This document shows positions 34,965-43,649 of a DNA stretch of 64,000 nucleotides, piece by piece. Source of the stretch: Blastocatellia bacterium UBA7656 (GTDB lineage: Bacteria > Acidobacteriota > Blastocatellia > UBA7656). The first letter of the stretch is position 1. Every line of letters begins with the position of its first letter. Made by a program: the position numbers and the translations under genes. The notes below the pieces were generated by a model, which was not told the origin of the DNA, made no database searches, and saw only the letters and a list, made by a program, of their open reading frames with translations. The DNA lies in assembly GCA_002483445.1 (NCBI GenBank), contig DLHY01000062.1, positions 1-64,000 of the forward strand. The letters run 5' to 3'.

Positions 34965-35483
34965 TTGGCAATTACAATATCGCTGGCAGAACAAATCCGA
35001 AGAAGAATTGACGAAATCATTGCAGATTCAAAGTCAAGGTTTGCCGATCCACGGGGAGCGGACTTTCATAAAATCGTCGCAACGCAAAATGCACTGCCGA
35101 TCTTCTCTGATATAAGCGGCCACATCGCCATCCGCCCTGACGGATCATTTGTTTTCTGGCGCGGAGATGACACGGATTTTGAAGACCTGAGCGAACCAGT
35201 ATTTCAAACTATCGCTCTGATCTCAGGCAGCAAGAAATACCCTGAGTTACAGGAACTGATTCCGAAGCGAACAGATAACGCGAAGCCATGCCTTGATTGT
35301 AAGGAAACAGGAAAGGCTCTTGTATCAGGGCATCATTCCGATGTAGTCATCTGCTGGAAGTGTATGGGATTGGGATGGGTTGATCAGGAAATAGTTTCAT
35401 TATCAACGAGTCTTCCAAGTGTATATGAAAGGCAAGCAGACGCCTCTGATAAAAGAATGCGATTGCCGGACACAGAACAATAA
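34965..35483 (+). CDS. Protein with C-terminal zinc-binding CxxC pairs, unknown function
   Basis: 172 residues if started at the TTG at 34965; the open frame continues upstream inside the previous gene but that part looks like a shadow. Residues about 35-95 (DFHKIVATQNALPIFSDISG and SFVFWRGDDTDFEDL) are globular. A probable zinc ribbon follows: CLDCKETGKAL and CWKCMGLGWV, similar in spacing to DnaJ-type CxxCxGxG repeats. I do not recognise the family; an SMI1/KNR4-like fold is conceivable for the central part. It is downstream of the DUF4345 gene on the same strand. Confidence 0.5.
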   Translation: MAITISLAEQIRRRIDEIIADSKSRFADPRGADFHKIVATQNALPIFSDISGHIAIRPDGSFVFWRGDDTDFEDLSEPVFQTIALISGSKKYPELQELIPKRTDNAKPCLDCKETGKALVSGHHSDVVICWKCMGLGWVDQEIVSLSTSLPSVYERQADASDKRMRLPDTEQ

Positions 35484-35650
35484 CGGCAGCGGCAACGGAC
35501 TGATCAAAAGCTGATTGCGCGATCACTATTTCCCTGCGCTTCAAGGCGCTACAATTTTGCAGGACTCCCCGGTGGACAACCGCTGATTCATTTGAGATAA
35601 TCTGCAATTTCAACGAGGCAGTTGATTCTTATCTGTGGAGTCAGGCAAGG

Positions 35651-36028
35651 ATGAAAGACCGCGTTCAGACCGACAACGCCCCTAAAGCTATCGGGCCATA
35701 CTCACAGGCTATAAAAGCTGGCGGCTTCGTTTTCGCATCAGGTCAGATCCCCCTCGATCCCGCGACAGGACAACTAATCACTGGCACCATCGCAGAACAA
35801 ACCGAGCGAGTGATCAATAACCTCAAGGCCGTGCTTGAGGCAGCCGGAAGTTCTCTTGATCGGGTGGTGAAGACGACTGTGTTTCTGGCCGACATGAACG
35901 ACTTCGCCGAAATGAATGAAACCTACGGGAAGTTTTTCGGAGAGGTTCCGCCTGCGAGGTCTACGGTCGAGGCAGCGCGGCTGCCCAAGGATGCGCGAGT
36001 CGAGATAGATGTGATCGCGTTGTTGTAG
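35651..36028 (+). CDS. ridA: RidA family (reactive intermediate deaminase)
   Basis: 125 residues. Characteristic stretches: APKAIGPYSQAIKAGGFVF, ASGQIPLDPATG, SLDRVVKTTVFLADM and PPARSTVEAARLPKDARVEI (with the conserved Arg). RidA hydrolyses reactive enamine/imine intermediates from PLP enzymes. GCAAGG precedes the ATG. A perfect 10-bp hairpin separates it from the convergent rpmB. Confidence 0.95.
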   Translation: MKDRVQTDNAPKAIGPYSQAIKAGGFVFASGQIPLDPATGQLITGTIAEQTERVINNLKAVLEAAGSSLDRVVKTTVFLADMNDFAEMNETYGKFFGEVPPARSTVEAARLPKDARVEIDVIALL

Positions 36029-36056
36029 GTGTTGAGGACCAAGCGATCCTCAACAC
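36029..36056. terminator. Hairpin between convergent ridA and rpmB
   Basis: GTGTTGAGGA / TCCTCAACAC, a perfect 10-bp stem with an eight-base loop, starts right after the ridA stop. No T-tract follows on either strand, so termination efficiency is uncertain, but the position between convergent genes fits a bidirectional terminator. Confidence 0.55.
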
Positions 36057-36065
36057 TCAAACCGA

Positions 36066-36257
36066 TCAGGCGGCTTTGACTACTTTGCCCGCTTTCAGGC
36101 AGCGGGTGCAGACTCGAATGCGCTCAACGCGACCGCTGACTGTGGCCCTGACGGGCTGAAGATTAGGGTCGAAACGACGACGGGTGCGGTTGTTGGCGTG
36201 GCTGACTCGATTGCCGAACTGAGGCCCCTTGCCGCATACATCACAACGCTTTGCCAT
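36066..36257 (-). CDS. rpmB: 50S ribosomal protein L28
   Basis: 63 residues from the ATG at 36257, with GGAGG upstream. MAKRCDVCGKGPQFGNRVSHANN and RTRRRFDPNLQPVRA are the L28 hallmarks, and CTRCLKAGKV completes a four-cysteine zinc-binding (C+) form with CDVCGK. It is part of the large ribosomal subunit. It stands alone, divergent from the SurA-like gene. Confidence 0.97.
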   Translation of the reverse strand: MAKRCDVCGKGPQFGNRVSHANNRTRRRFDPNLQPVRATVSGRVERIRVCTRCLKAGKVVKAA

Positions 36258-36357
36258 TATGTTATACCTCCGGGTTATTTTCAGTATGAAGACAAAAGCG
36301 AAGTTTAACATGGGCGTTGTTGCGCCCGTCAAACCTTTTTCGCGAAGGAGCAAAAAC

Positions 36358-37521
36358 GTGTTTCGTTCAACGAAAACCATATCCGTTATCCTGATCCTGG
36401 CATCCGCCATGTTTGCGGTCGCTTGCGGCGGCAACAACTCTGACCCGTCGAGCGAAGCTGTGGCCCGTGTCGGCTCGAAGGACATCACCATCAAACAGGT
36501 CGACATCGTCGTCAAGCAGCAACTCGAAGCGCAGGGCAGCGGAGCGTCGCTCTCCCCCGCTCAAATCATCACGGCTCGGCTCGCAGTACTCGACAAGCTG
36601 ATCGAAGAAGAGGCTCTTTACCAGAAGGCCCAGAAAGATAATCTCGTCCCCGATGACGCCAAAGTTAGTCAGGCGGTTCAAAAGCAAAAGGCTGGTCTCA
36701 CTGAAGAGCAGTTTCAGGAGCAACTCAAGAAGGCCGGACTTACAGAACAAGAAGTCCGCGATCAGATTCGCCGCGGGCTTGCCATAAACGAGCTTACTGA
36801 AAAAGAGAAATCCCGTGTGACTCAGCCGACTGATAGTGAAATCGAAAAAGCCTTCAACGAAAACAAAGAGCAGTTCAGGAGGGGACGCGGGGTCAATCTC
36901 TCAGTCATCGTCACTGATCCCGCAGACAATGGAGCTATCGACGACGCCAAGAGCGACATTGAGGCTGCAAACAAAATCAAGGCTATCCACGAACAACTCA
37001 AAAGCGGCTCGGATTTCGCAACGATTGCCCAAAAAAGAAGCGAAGACACATCCGCTTTGCAATTAGGCAATATCGGCTTTTTTGATGAGGAACAACTCAA
37101 AAGTCAGTTCGCTGCCAAACCAGAGTTGCCGCCGCGATTCATGCAAATGAGCGCAGGCCAATACACTGAGCCTATCAACCTGGGAAATCGGTGGTATATC
37201 TTCAAGGTCAACGAGAAGCAGGAACAGCCGAGAAGTTATACGCTCAACGATGCTGAAGTTCGCAAGAGCATAGTCGATGCTATCACCAAGCAGAGGCAGG
37301 ATATTCTTCTTGGCGCTCTTCGCATAGTCGCCCTGCAGGAAGCAAACATCAAGAATCATCTGGCCGAACGGATATTCAAAGACCCTAAGACGATGGTCGA
37401 GTTGCGTCCATCTGCATTGCTCGAATCCGTTCAGCCCCAGCAGCGCATCGAGAATGAAAACAAAGCGGCTCCCGCTTCAACGACGAATTCCAATTCGTCA
37501 GCCAACTCAAACCGCAGATGA
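36358..37521 (+). CDS. SurA/PpiC-like peptidyl-prolyl isomerase lipoprotein
   Basis: 387 residues from the GTG at 36358, which has AAGGAG seven bases upstream. The signal peptide ends in a lipobox-like AVAC (near residue 23). A SurA-type N-terminal helical domain follows (AVARVGSKDITIKQVDIVV...VLDKLIEEEALYQKA), then a parvulin-like domain (about 200-310) with SGSDFATIAQKRSEDTSA and the GNIGFF motif. The C-terminus is Ser/Asn-rich and disordered. The protein probably chaperones or isomerises envelope proteins in the periplasm. In-frame starts upstream (36229, 36286) would bury the signal peptide and are less likely. Confidence 0.85.
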   Translation: MFRSTKTISVILILASAMFAVACGGNNSDPSSEAVARVGSKDITIKQVDIVVKQQLEAQGSGASLSPAQIITARLAVLDKLIEEEALYQKAQKDNLVPDDAKVSQAVQKQKAGLTEEQFQEQLKKAGLTEQEVRDQIRRGLAINELTEKEKSRVTQPTDSEIEKAFNENKEQFRRGRGVNLSVIVTDPADNGAIDDAKSDIEAANKIKAIHEQLKSGSDFATIAQKRSEDTSALQLGNIGFFDEEQLKSQFAAKPELPPRFMQMSAGQYTEPINLGNRWYIFKVNEKQEQPRSYTLNDAEVRKSIVDAITKQRQDILLGALRIVALQEANIKNHLAERIFKDPKTMVELRPSALLESVQPQQRIENENKAAPASTTNSNSSANSNRR

Positions 37522-37522
37522 A

Positions 37523-37685
37523 GCAGTTTTCAGTTTTCAGTTTTCAGTTGTTTTTCATCTTTGAAGAACACCGTTAAATCTGAGTTCAATGCCTGTGCAG
37601 GACAGACTTCTTGAAGAAACACGGTGAATGAGCCGATGTAATATCTCTCTTCACTGAAAACTGGAAACTGAAAACTGAAAACTGC
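37523..37685. repeat. Inverted repeat of TTTTCAG heptamers upstream of the ABC-F gene
   Basis: The left arm 37523-37547 and the last 25 bases of the right arm (about 37661-37685) pair with one mismatch. Words are identical to those at 7174-7252. The right arm ends one base before the ATG at 37687, so the start region of the ABC-F mRNA is made of repeat and no Shine-Dalgarno is present. Confidence 0.85.
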
Positions 37686-37686
37686 C

Positions 37687-39567
37687 ATGCTGTTTCGCCT
37701 CGAAGACGTTTATAAATCCTACGGCGCGCACGAAGTCCTCGCCGGGGTGACTTTTCAGATCAACCCCGGCGAGCGAACGGGACTCGTCGGACGAAACGGC
37801 GCGGGCAAAACGACCATCTTTCGACTGCTCACCCGTATTGAAGAAGCTGATCGCGGCGAAGTTATCTTCGTCCGGGGGCTTCGCCTCGGCGTTCTGGATC
37901 AACAGCCTCAACTCAACACGGCTTTGAGCGTGAGAGAGGAAGCCATATCAGTCTTCGCCGATTTGATTTCTATGGAAGATGAGATCGAACGGCTCGAACA
38001 CGAGATGGCCGACCATGAAAGCGAATCGCTCGAAGAAGTGATGCATGATTATGCGGATTTGCGCCATCGCTATGAGATGAGCGGAGGCTTCACCTTTCGA
38101 GCGAGGGCCGAAACGGTCATTGCGGGTCTCGGATTCCGACAGGAAGAGTTTTCGAGGCCGACCGATCAATTGAGCGGCGGGCAGAAAGCGCGGCTGCAAC
38201 TGGCAAAGCTTCTGCTCGCGGAGCCTGACCTGCTGCTTCTGGACGAGCCTACAAATCACCTCGATGTAGATGCCGTCGAATGGCTGGAGAATTTTTTAGC
38301 CGAGTACAAAAAAGCTTTCGTGATAATTTCGCACGACCGCTTTCTGCTAGACCGAACGGCGATGAAAATAGTCGAGATAGACGGGGGCCGCGCGAACGTC
38401 TACACGGGCAATTACACTTCTTACGTCAAACAGCGTGAGGAAAGAAGGCTTCAGCAGGCGCGCGAGTACGAGCAGCAACAGGAACTCATCAGTCGAACTG
38501 AAGAATTCATTCGCCGCAACCTCGCGGGTCAGAAAACCAAGCAGGCAAAATCCCGCCGCAACATGCTTGAGCGAATGGAGAGAGTCGAAGCAGTGCGGGA
38601 AGAAAAAACCGGGAACTTCAATTTTCAGAATGTCGCCCGCGCCGGAGACAACGTGCTTGCGGTCGGCGACCTCAGCATAGGCTACACGAAGGCTCTCGCA
38701 TCGGGTCTGAGGTTTCTGATTCGTCGAGGCGAGCGACTTGGAATCATAGGCTCGAACGGATCGGGAAAAACAACTTTTCTGAAAACGATCAACGGCGATC
38801 TTGACCCCGTAGCAGGCGGCTTCACATGGGGCGCGAATGTCGAGATAGAATATTTCGATCAGGAGTTATCGGGCCTGAATTATTCGGTCACTGCCATCGA
38901 AGAGATGGCTTCGGTCGCTCCCCGCGCAACGCCGGGAGAATTGCGCAGCTACCTCGCGAGATTTCTCTTCACGGGCGATGACGTATACAAACCTGTCGCG
39001 GCGCTTTCGGGAGGAGAAAAAAGCAGGCTCGCGCTTGCCAAGCTCATCCACAGTCGCGCAAATGTGCTGATACTCGACGAGCCGACCAATCACCTCGACA
39101 TTCCCTCGCGCGAGGCTCTGGAAGCGGCCCTTGCCACGTACCCCGGCACGATCATAACGGTTTCTCACGACCGTTATTTTCTGGATAAGATAGCGACTGA
39201 GATACTTCATTTCGATAAAGGCGCGGCCACTTATCACACCGGCAGCTACTCGGATTATCACGAGGAGCGAGCGAAGTTCGAAGCCGCGCGCGAAGAGCAA
39301 AAGACGAAGAAGCGAACCTCGACCAACGTCGCCCGCCCTCGCAAAGCGCAGCCGAAACAACGTCGTCGCCCGGTCGAAGAAATAGAAAAAGATATCGCCG
39401 CGTTTGAAGCAGAATCCCAAGCGTTAGCGGAAAGACTTTCCAATCCCGCGCCCGAATGGGGAGCCGAGCAGTATGCAGAAATCAGCAATCGCCAGAGCGA
39501 GATTTCCGCTGAATTGGAAAAGCTTTACGGGGAATGGGAAAGCGTCGCGCATGAAACCATTTCCTGA
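37687..39567 (+). CDS. ABC-F family ATPase (Uup/EttA-like)
   Basis: 626 residues with two ATP-binding domains and no membrane segments. First: Walker A GLVGRNGAGKTT, signature LSGGQKARLQLAK, Walker B LLLLDEPTNHLD. Second: GIIGSNGSGKTT, LSGGEKSRLALAK, LILDEPTNHLD. A linker (about 240-310) and a charged C-terminal coiled coil (from about 525: KTKKRTSTNVARPRK...) fit the Uup type, where the C-terminal domain binds nucleic acid. ABC-F proteins act on the ribosome, protecting or restarting translation. The start lies directly behind a heptamer inverted repeat. Confidence 0.93.
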   Translation: MLFRLEDVYKSYGAHEVLAGVTFQINPGERTGLVGRNGAGKTTIFRLLTRIEEADRGEVIFVRGLRLGVLDQQPQLNTALSVREEAISVFADLISMEDEIERLEHEMADHESESLEEVMHDYADLRHRYEMSGGFTFRARAETVIAGLGFRQEEFSRPTDQLSGGQKARLQLAKLLLAEPDLLLLDEPTNHLDVDAVEWLENFLAEYKKAFVIISHDRFLLDRTAMKIVEIDGGRANVYTGNYTSYVKQREERRLQQAREYEQQQELISRTEEFIRRNLAGQKTKQAKSRRNMLERMERVEAVREEKTGNFNFQNVARAGDNVLAVGDLSIGYTKALASGLRFLIRRGERLGIIGSNGSGKTTFLKTINGDLDPVAGGFTWGANVEIEYFDQELSGLNYSVTAIEEMASVAPRATPGELRSYLARFLFTGDDVYKPVAALSGGEKSRLALAKLIHSRANVLILDEPTNHLDIPSREALEAALATYPGTIITVSHDRYFLDKIATEILHFDKGAATYHTGSYSDYHEERAKFEAAREEQKTKKRTSTNVARPRKAQPKQRRRPVEEIEKDIAAFEAESQALAERLSNPAPEWGAEQYAEISNRQSEISAELEKLYGEWESVAHETIS

Positions 39568-39635
39568 GCCATCCCACATATTGAGGATCGAAAACAATCC
39601 CCCACAATTTGTGGTGTACACTTTCCGTCGCCTTA

Positions 39636-39644
39636 TGCTATATT
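39636..39644 (+). promoter_or_regulatory. Extended -10 element upstream of dnaE
   Basis: TGC-TATATT fits an extended -10 promoter (TGnTATAAT). It lies about 118 nt before the dnaE ATG. A short 11-codon frame (39719-39754, MRSLLISSHSY) with AAAGGTGG upstream lies in the leader; its meaning is unclear. Confidence 0.45.
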
Positions 39645-39761
39645 CCGGTCGCGCATCGGCGACCTGATCGAGTTCGACTTCAGGATTCTTTCGACAAATT
39701 AAAGGTGGGGTTTCAACCATGCGGAGCCTGCTCATAAGCTCCCACAGCTATTAAACCGGCC

Positions 39762-42700
39762 ATGAACGAAAAAGACTTCGTGCATCTTCATCTCCATAGC
39801 GATTACAGTCTGCTCGACGGAGCGATACAGATAAAACCTCTGGCCCGACGCGCGCAGGAATTAGGGATGCGAGCCGTCGCCGTCACCGACCATGGCAATC
39901 TCTATGGCGCGATCTCGTTTTACAACGAGATGAAAGGGTCAGGCATAAAACCCATCATCGGGATCGAAGCCTATATCGCACGCGGCAAACACACAGACCG
40001 CGGCGAGGAAGGAAACGAGCGCGGGATGAACCACATCATCCTGCTGGCGAAAAATCTCAAGGGCTATCAAAACCTCGTCAAACTCTCTTCCCTTTCCTTC
40101 ACCCAGGGGTATTACTACAAGCCGCGAATCGATAAAGAGATTCTCGCCCAGCACAGCGAAGGAATAGTCGGGCTTTCGGCGTGTCTTTCAGGCGTGCCGT
40201 CCGCGCTCCTTCTCACGAATAAGTATGAAGAAGCGGCGCGACGCGCAAAAGAGTTCGAGGACATTTTCGGCAAGGGCAACTACTACCTCGAAGTCCAGAA
40301 TCACGGACTCGAAGAAGAAGTCCAGACGGTCATACCCGGAATGATCGAGCTATCTAAAAGAACCGGGATACCGCTTGCGGCGACTAACGATTGTCATTAT
40401 CTGAATCGAGACGACTGGCGGGCGCACGACATACTCGTATGCATAGGCGCGGGCAAGACGGTCAATGAAAAGCGCGGACTCAAATACAAAGAAGGCGAGT
40501 TCTATGTCCGCTCGGCGAAAGAGATGTGGATGATCTTCGGCAAAGACATGCCTGAAGCTCTGCTCAACACCGTAGCGATAGCCGAGATGTGCGAGCTTGA
40601 ATTGCCCAAAGGTCAGAATCACCTGCCTCGTTATCGTGTGCCTGAAGGCGAGACGACCGAGAGCTATTTCGCGAAAATCGCGCGTCGCGGTTTCGAAGAG
40701 CGATGGGAGACGATCAAAGCGCGACCGGATCGCAAGTATGATTATGACGATTATAGCCAGAGGCTCGAACACGAAATCGGGATCATCACGCAGATGGGCT
40801 TTGCTGGATACTTTCTGATCGTATGGGATTTCATCGATTTCGCGAGGAATAACCAGATTCCAGTCGGGCCGGGCCGTGGGAGCGCCGCAGGCAGCATCGT
40901 AGCCTACTCGATGAAGATCACCGACGTCGATCCGCTTCAGTACGAACTGATGTTCGAGCGTTTCCTCAATCCTGAGCGCGTCTCGATGCCTGACATCGAT
41001 ATCGATTTCTGCGTGCGAGGTCGACAGAAGGTCATCGATTATGTGGCCGATTACTACGGGCGCGATCACGTTGCTCAGATCAGCACGTTCGGAACCATGG
41101 CGTCGAAGGCGGCTATCAAGGATGTCGGTCGCGCTATGGAGATGCCTTACGCGGAAGTTGACAAGATAGCCAAGATGATTCCGCCGCCTGTGCGCGGGCG
41201 CAACGTCTCGATTGACGACGCGATCAAGCAGAATCCCGATCTGAAGAAAGCCATCGAATCGGATTCGAGAGTGAAAGAAGTGATCGAGATAGCCCGCCGT
41301 CTCGAAGGATGCTCGCGCCATGCGTCAGTTCATGCTGCGGGGGTGGTCATCGCGCCTGCCCCGCTTCACGAGCTTGTGCCGATATCGAAAACGTCGCGGG
41401 ATGAAATAACGACGCAGTACACGATGACCGATCTGGAAAAAGTCGGGATGTTGAAGATGGACTTCCTGGCGCTCACCACATTGACGATCATCGAGGATTG
41501 TTTGAAATCAATCGAGCGCGAGACAGGCGAGACACTCGACATTTCCGGGATTCCGCTCGATGACAAAGCCGCGTTGCAACTCTTCGCAGATGGGAAGACG
41601 ATGGCCATCTTCCAATTTGAGTCTGATGGCATGAAAGATATCTGTCGTCGGCTGAAGCCTGATGGATTGGAAGACCTCTCGGCCTTAAACGCGCTTTATC
41701 GCCCCGGCCCGATTGACAGCGGGATGATCGATGACTTCATCGACCGCCGACATGGAAGGAAAAAAGTCCGTTATGACTTCGCTGAATTGAAAGATGTCAT
41801 GGGCAACACTCTGGGCATCTGCGTGGCCGGTGATACGCTCCTGCTCGATGCCGTTTCGGGCAGGCGGATTCGAATCGATGAGGTTGGAAGCCTTGACCAA
41901 GAGCTTTATGTGCAGGGCGTGGATGAAAATCTCAAACCGCAGACAGCCCGCGTGACAAACTTCGTTTGCAATGGCGTTCGAGAGGTCATCGAGATAAAGC
42001 TGAGAAACGGCGCTCGCGTGAAGCTCACGCCGGATCATCGAGTGCTGACCGAAAGCGGATGGCGACAGGCAGGAGAGCTTGCGGCGGGACACTTCATAGC
42101 GACTCCGCGAAGTCTGATCGTAGAAGAAGAAACGGATTACGACTTGCGTCGCTTGCGAGTCATCGCATACCTGCTTGCTGACGGCTCGTTGAGTTCGTCA
42201 GCCTGCACAGCCGATTTCGTGTCAAAAGACCCGCGACTTCTGGACGAATATAAATCCTGCCTGAATGCCTTTGAGCGCATCGAGGCAAAAACGCTTCAGC
42301 AGGTTCGAGGGGTGACGAGAGTGATGGTCGCAGGGGTTAATAAGACTCATTATCATGAGCCAAATTCCCTCGTCGCGATGCTTCGCCAATTGGGGTTGAA
42401 ATCAACCAATGGTGGATGCCGCTCCAATGAAAAGTATATCCCAGAGTTCATCTTCGGTTTGACGCGACAGTGCATAGCTTTCTTCCTCGCTTCGCTGTGG
42501 GATTGCGACGGCTACATCGGCAGGAAGATGTGTCATTATAAAACGATCTCTCCGCAGCTTGCCCGCGATGTGCAGACATTGCTTCTGCGCCTCGGCATTC
42601 ACTCTGCCATTTATGAATCACACTATCAGAGTGCGAGGAGAAACGAACGGACAACGGCTTATCAGGTGACGGTCTATGATCTGAAATCTTTTCATGACCT

Positions 42701-43649
42701 GATCGCGCCTCATCTCGTCTCGAAAACGATGATCCCGCCGGTTCATTTTCACGGCGAGAAACACGACTCAGTTTCGCGGCCCGTTTTTGTAGGCGAGTTA
42801 TCGAATGCATGGCCCGGATCGTGGAAGGCATTACAGCGGGCATTCGGATTTGACCGTCAACACCTGCTTCCAAAACAATCGCGCCGGTCTCGCATAAGCG
42901 CGAGCGCCGTCAAGAAACTGCGCAGTGAGTTGCCTTTGCCGCAAACCGACAGAAATCTCAATGTTCATTGGCAAGAGATTGTGTTAATAGAGCAGGCAGG
43001 CGAAGAGTTGGTTTATGACATAACGGTAGAAGGAATTCACAATTTCGTTGGCAACAACATCATTCTGCACAACTGCGTCTATCAAGAACAATTAATGGCA
43101 GTCTTTCAAAAGCTGGCTGCATACTCGCTGGGCGAAGCCGATCTGGTTCGCCGCGCGATGGGCAAGAAGAAGCGCGAGGAACTCGACAAGCACAAAGAGA
43201 AATTTCTCAAACAAGCGACAGAGCGCGGACACGACCGAGGGAAACTCGAACAACTCTGGCAAAGCTTCGAGGGGTTTGCGGATTATGCTTTTAATCGCTG
43301 TCTGACGGGTGATGCAAGAATAGTCGACGCTGACACGGGCCAGCAGGTAACTATCGAGCGGATAGCTAAAGGAGAGAGCGATATATCGCGGACATTCAGC
43401 TTTGATGGAAAACAGCTAATTATCAACGACATCGTTGAAGCTTTTGAGACAGGAGAAAAGGAAGTCGTAGAAATCGAAACCGAAGATGGAAGAACGATTC
43501 GCTGCACGCTCGACCACAAATTCTACACGGATGAAGGCCATTTACCACTGAGAGAAATCATCGACCGCGGTCTTGAAATTTATTTTTCGCCGGGAGTTGA
43601 AGAATATGCCGCGCACGGCATGGAACAAAAAGCTCACGCCGGAGATTGA
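39762..43649 (+). CDS. dnaE: DNA polymerase III alpha subunit, N-terminal part, with one full intein and an intein N-half
   Basis: 1295 residues. The PHP domain starts at once (FVHLHLHSDYSLLDGA); the polymerase core has GRGSAAGS and the catalytic MPDIDIDF. Residues 687-1104 are a complete intein (Cys1...HN|C); the extein resumes as VYQEQLMAVFQKLA. At residue 1180, after FADYAFNR, a second intein begins (CLTGDARIV) and the frame stops 116 residues later. The rest of DnaE is in a separate gene at 44415. Extein residues here: 761; with the 406 from the second gene, a normal-length DnaE of 1167. Full-length polymerase thus requires trans-splicing. No Shine-Dalgarno is seen; the extended -10 lies upstream. 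Confidence 0.95.
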   Translation: MNEKDFVHLHLHSDYSLLDGAIQIKPLARRAQELGMRAVAVTDHGNLYGAISFYNEMKGSGIKPIIGIEAYIARGKHTDRGEEGNERGMNHIILLAKNLKGYQNLVKLSSLSFTQGYYYKPRIDKEILAQHSEGIVGLSACLSGVPSALLLTNKYEEAARRAKEFEDIFGKGNYYLEVQNHGLEEEVQTVIPGMIELSKRTGIPLAATNDCHYLNRDDWRAHDILVCIGAGKTVNEKRGLKYKEGEFYVRSAKEMWMIFGKDMPEALLNTVAIAEMCELELPKGQNHLPRYRVPEGETTESYFAKIARRGFEERWETIKARPDRKYDYDDYSQRLEHEIGIITQMGFAGYFLIVWDFIDFARNNQIPVGPGRGSAAGSIVAYSMKITDVDPLQYELMFERFLNPERVSMPDIDIDFCVRGRQKVIDYVADYYGRDHVAQISTFGTMASKAAIKDVGRAMEMPYAEVDKIAKMIPPPVRGRNVSIDDAIKQNPDLKKAIESDSRVKEVIEIARRLEGCSRHASVHAAGVVIAPAPLHELVPISKTSRDEITTQYTMTDLEKVGMLKMDFLALTTLTIIEDCLKSIERETGETLDISGIPLDDKAALQLFADGKTMAIFQFESDGMKDICRRLKPDGLEDLSALNALYRPGPIDSGMIDDFIDRRHGRKKVRYDFAELKDVMGNTLGICVAGDTLLLDAVSGRRIRIDEVGSLDQELYVQGVDENLKPQTARVTNFVCNGVREVIEIKLRNGARVKLTPDHRVLTESGWRQAGELAAGHFIATPRSLIVEEETDYDLRRLRVIAYLLADGSLSSSACTADFVSKDPRLLDEYKSCLNAFERIEAKTLQQVRGVTRVMVAGVNKTHYHEPNSLVAMLRQLGLKSTNGGCRSNEKYIPEFIFGLTRQCIAFFLASLWDCDGYIGRKMCHYKTISPQLARDVQTLLLRLGIHSAIYESHYQSARRNERTTAYQVTVYDLKSFHDLIAPHLVSKTMIPPVHFHGEKHDSVSRPVFVGELSNAWPGSWKALQRAFGFDRQHLLPKQSRRSRISASAVKKLRSELPLPQTDRNLNVHWQEIVLIEQAGEELVYDITVEGIHNFVGNNIILHNCVYQEQLMAVFQKLAAYSLGEADLVRRAMGKKKREELDKHKEKFLKQATERGHDRGKLEQLWQSFEGFADYAFNRCLTGDARIVDADTGQQVTIERIAKGESDISRTFSFDGKQLIINDIVEAFETGEKEVVEIETEDGRTIRCTLDHKFYTDEGHLPLREIIDRGLEIYFSPGVEEYAAHGMEQKAHAGD
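41820..43073 (+). mobile_element. Complete LAGLIDADG intein inside DnaE (intein 1)
   Basis: 418 codons, in frame. Starts with Cys (CVAGDTLLLD, block A), block B at KLTPDHRVLTESGW, two LAGLIDADG-type motifs (IAYLLADGSL and FLASLWDCDGYIG) forming the endonuclease, block F VYDITVEGIHNFVGNN and the C-terminal HN with Cys+1. All splicing residues appear intact. It sits between NTLGI and CVYQEQ of DnaE, i.e. just ahead of the conserved VYQEQ stretch of bacterial alpha subunits. Confidence 0.92.
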
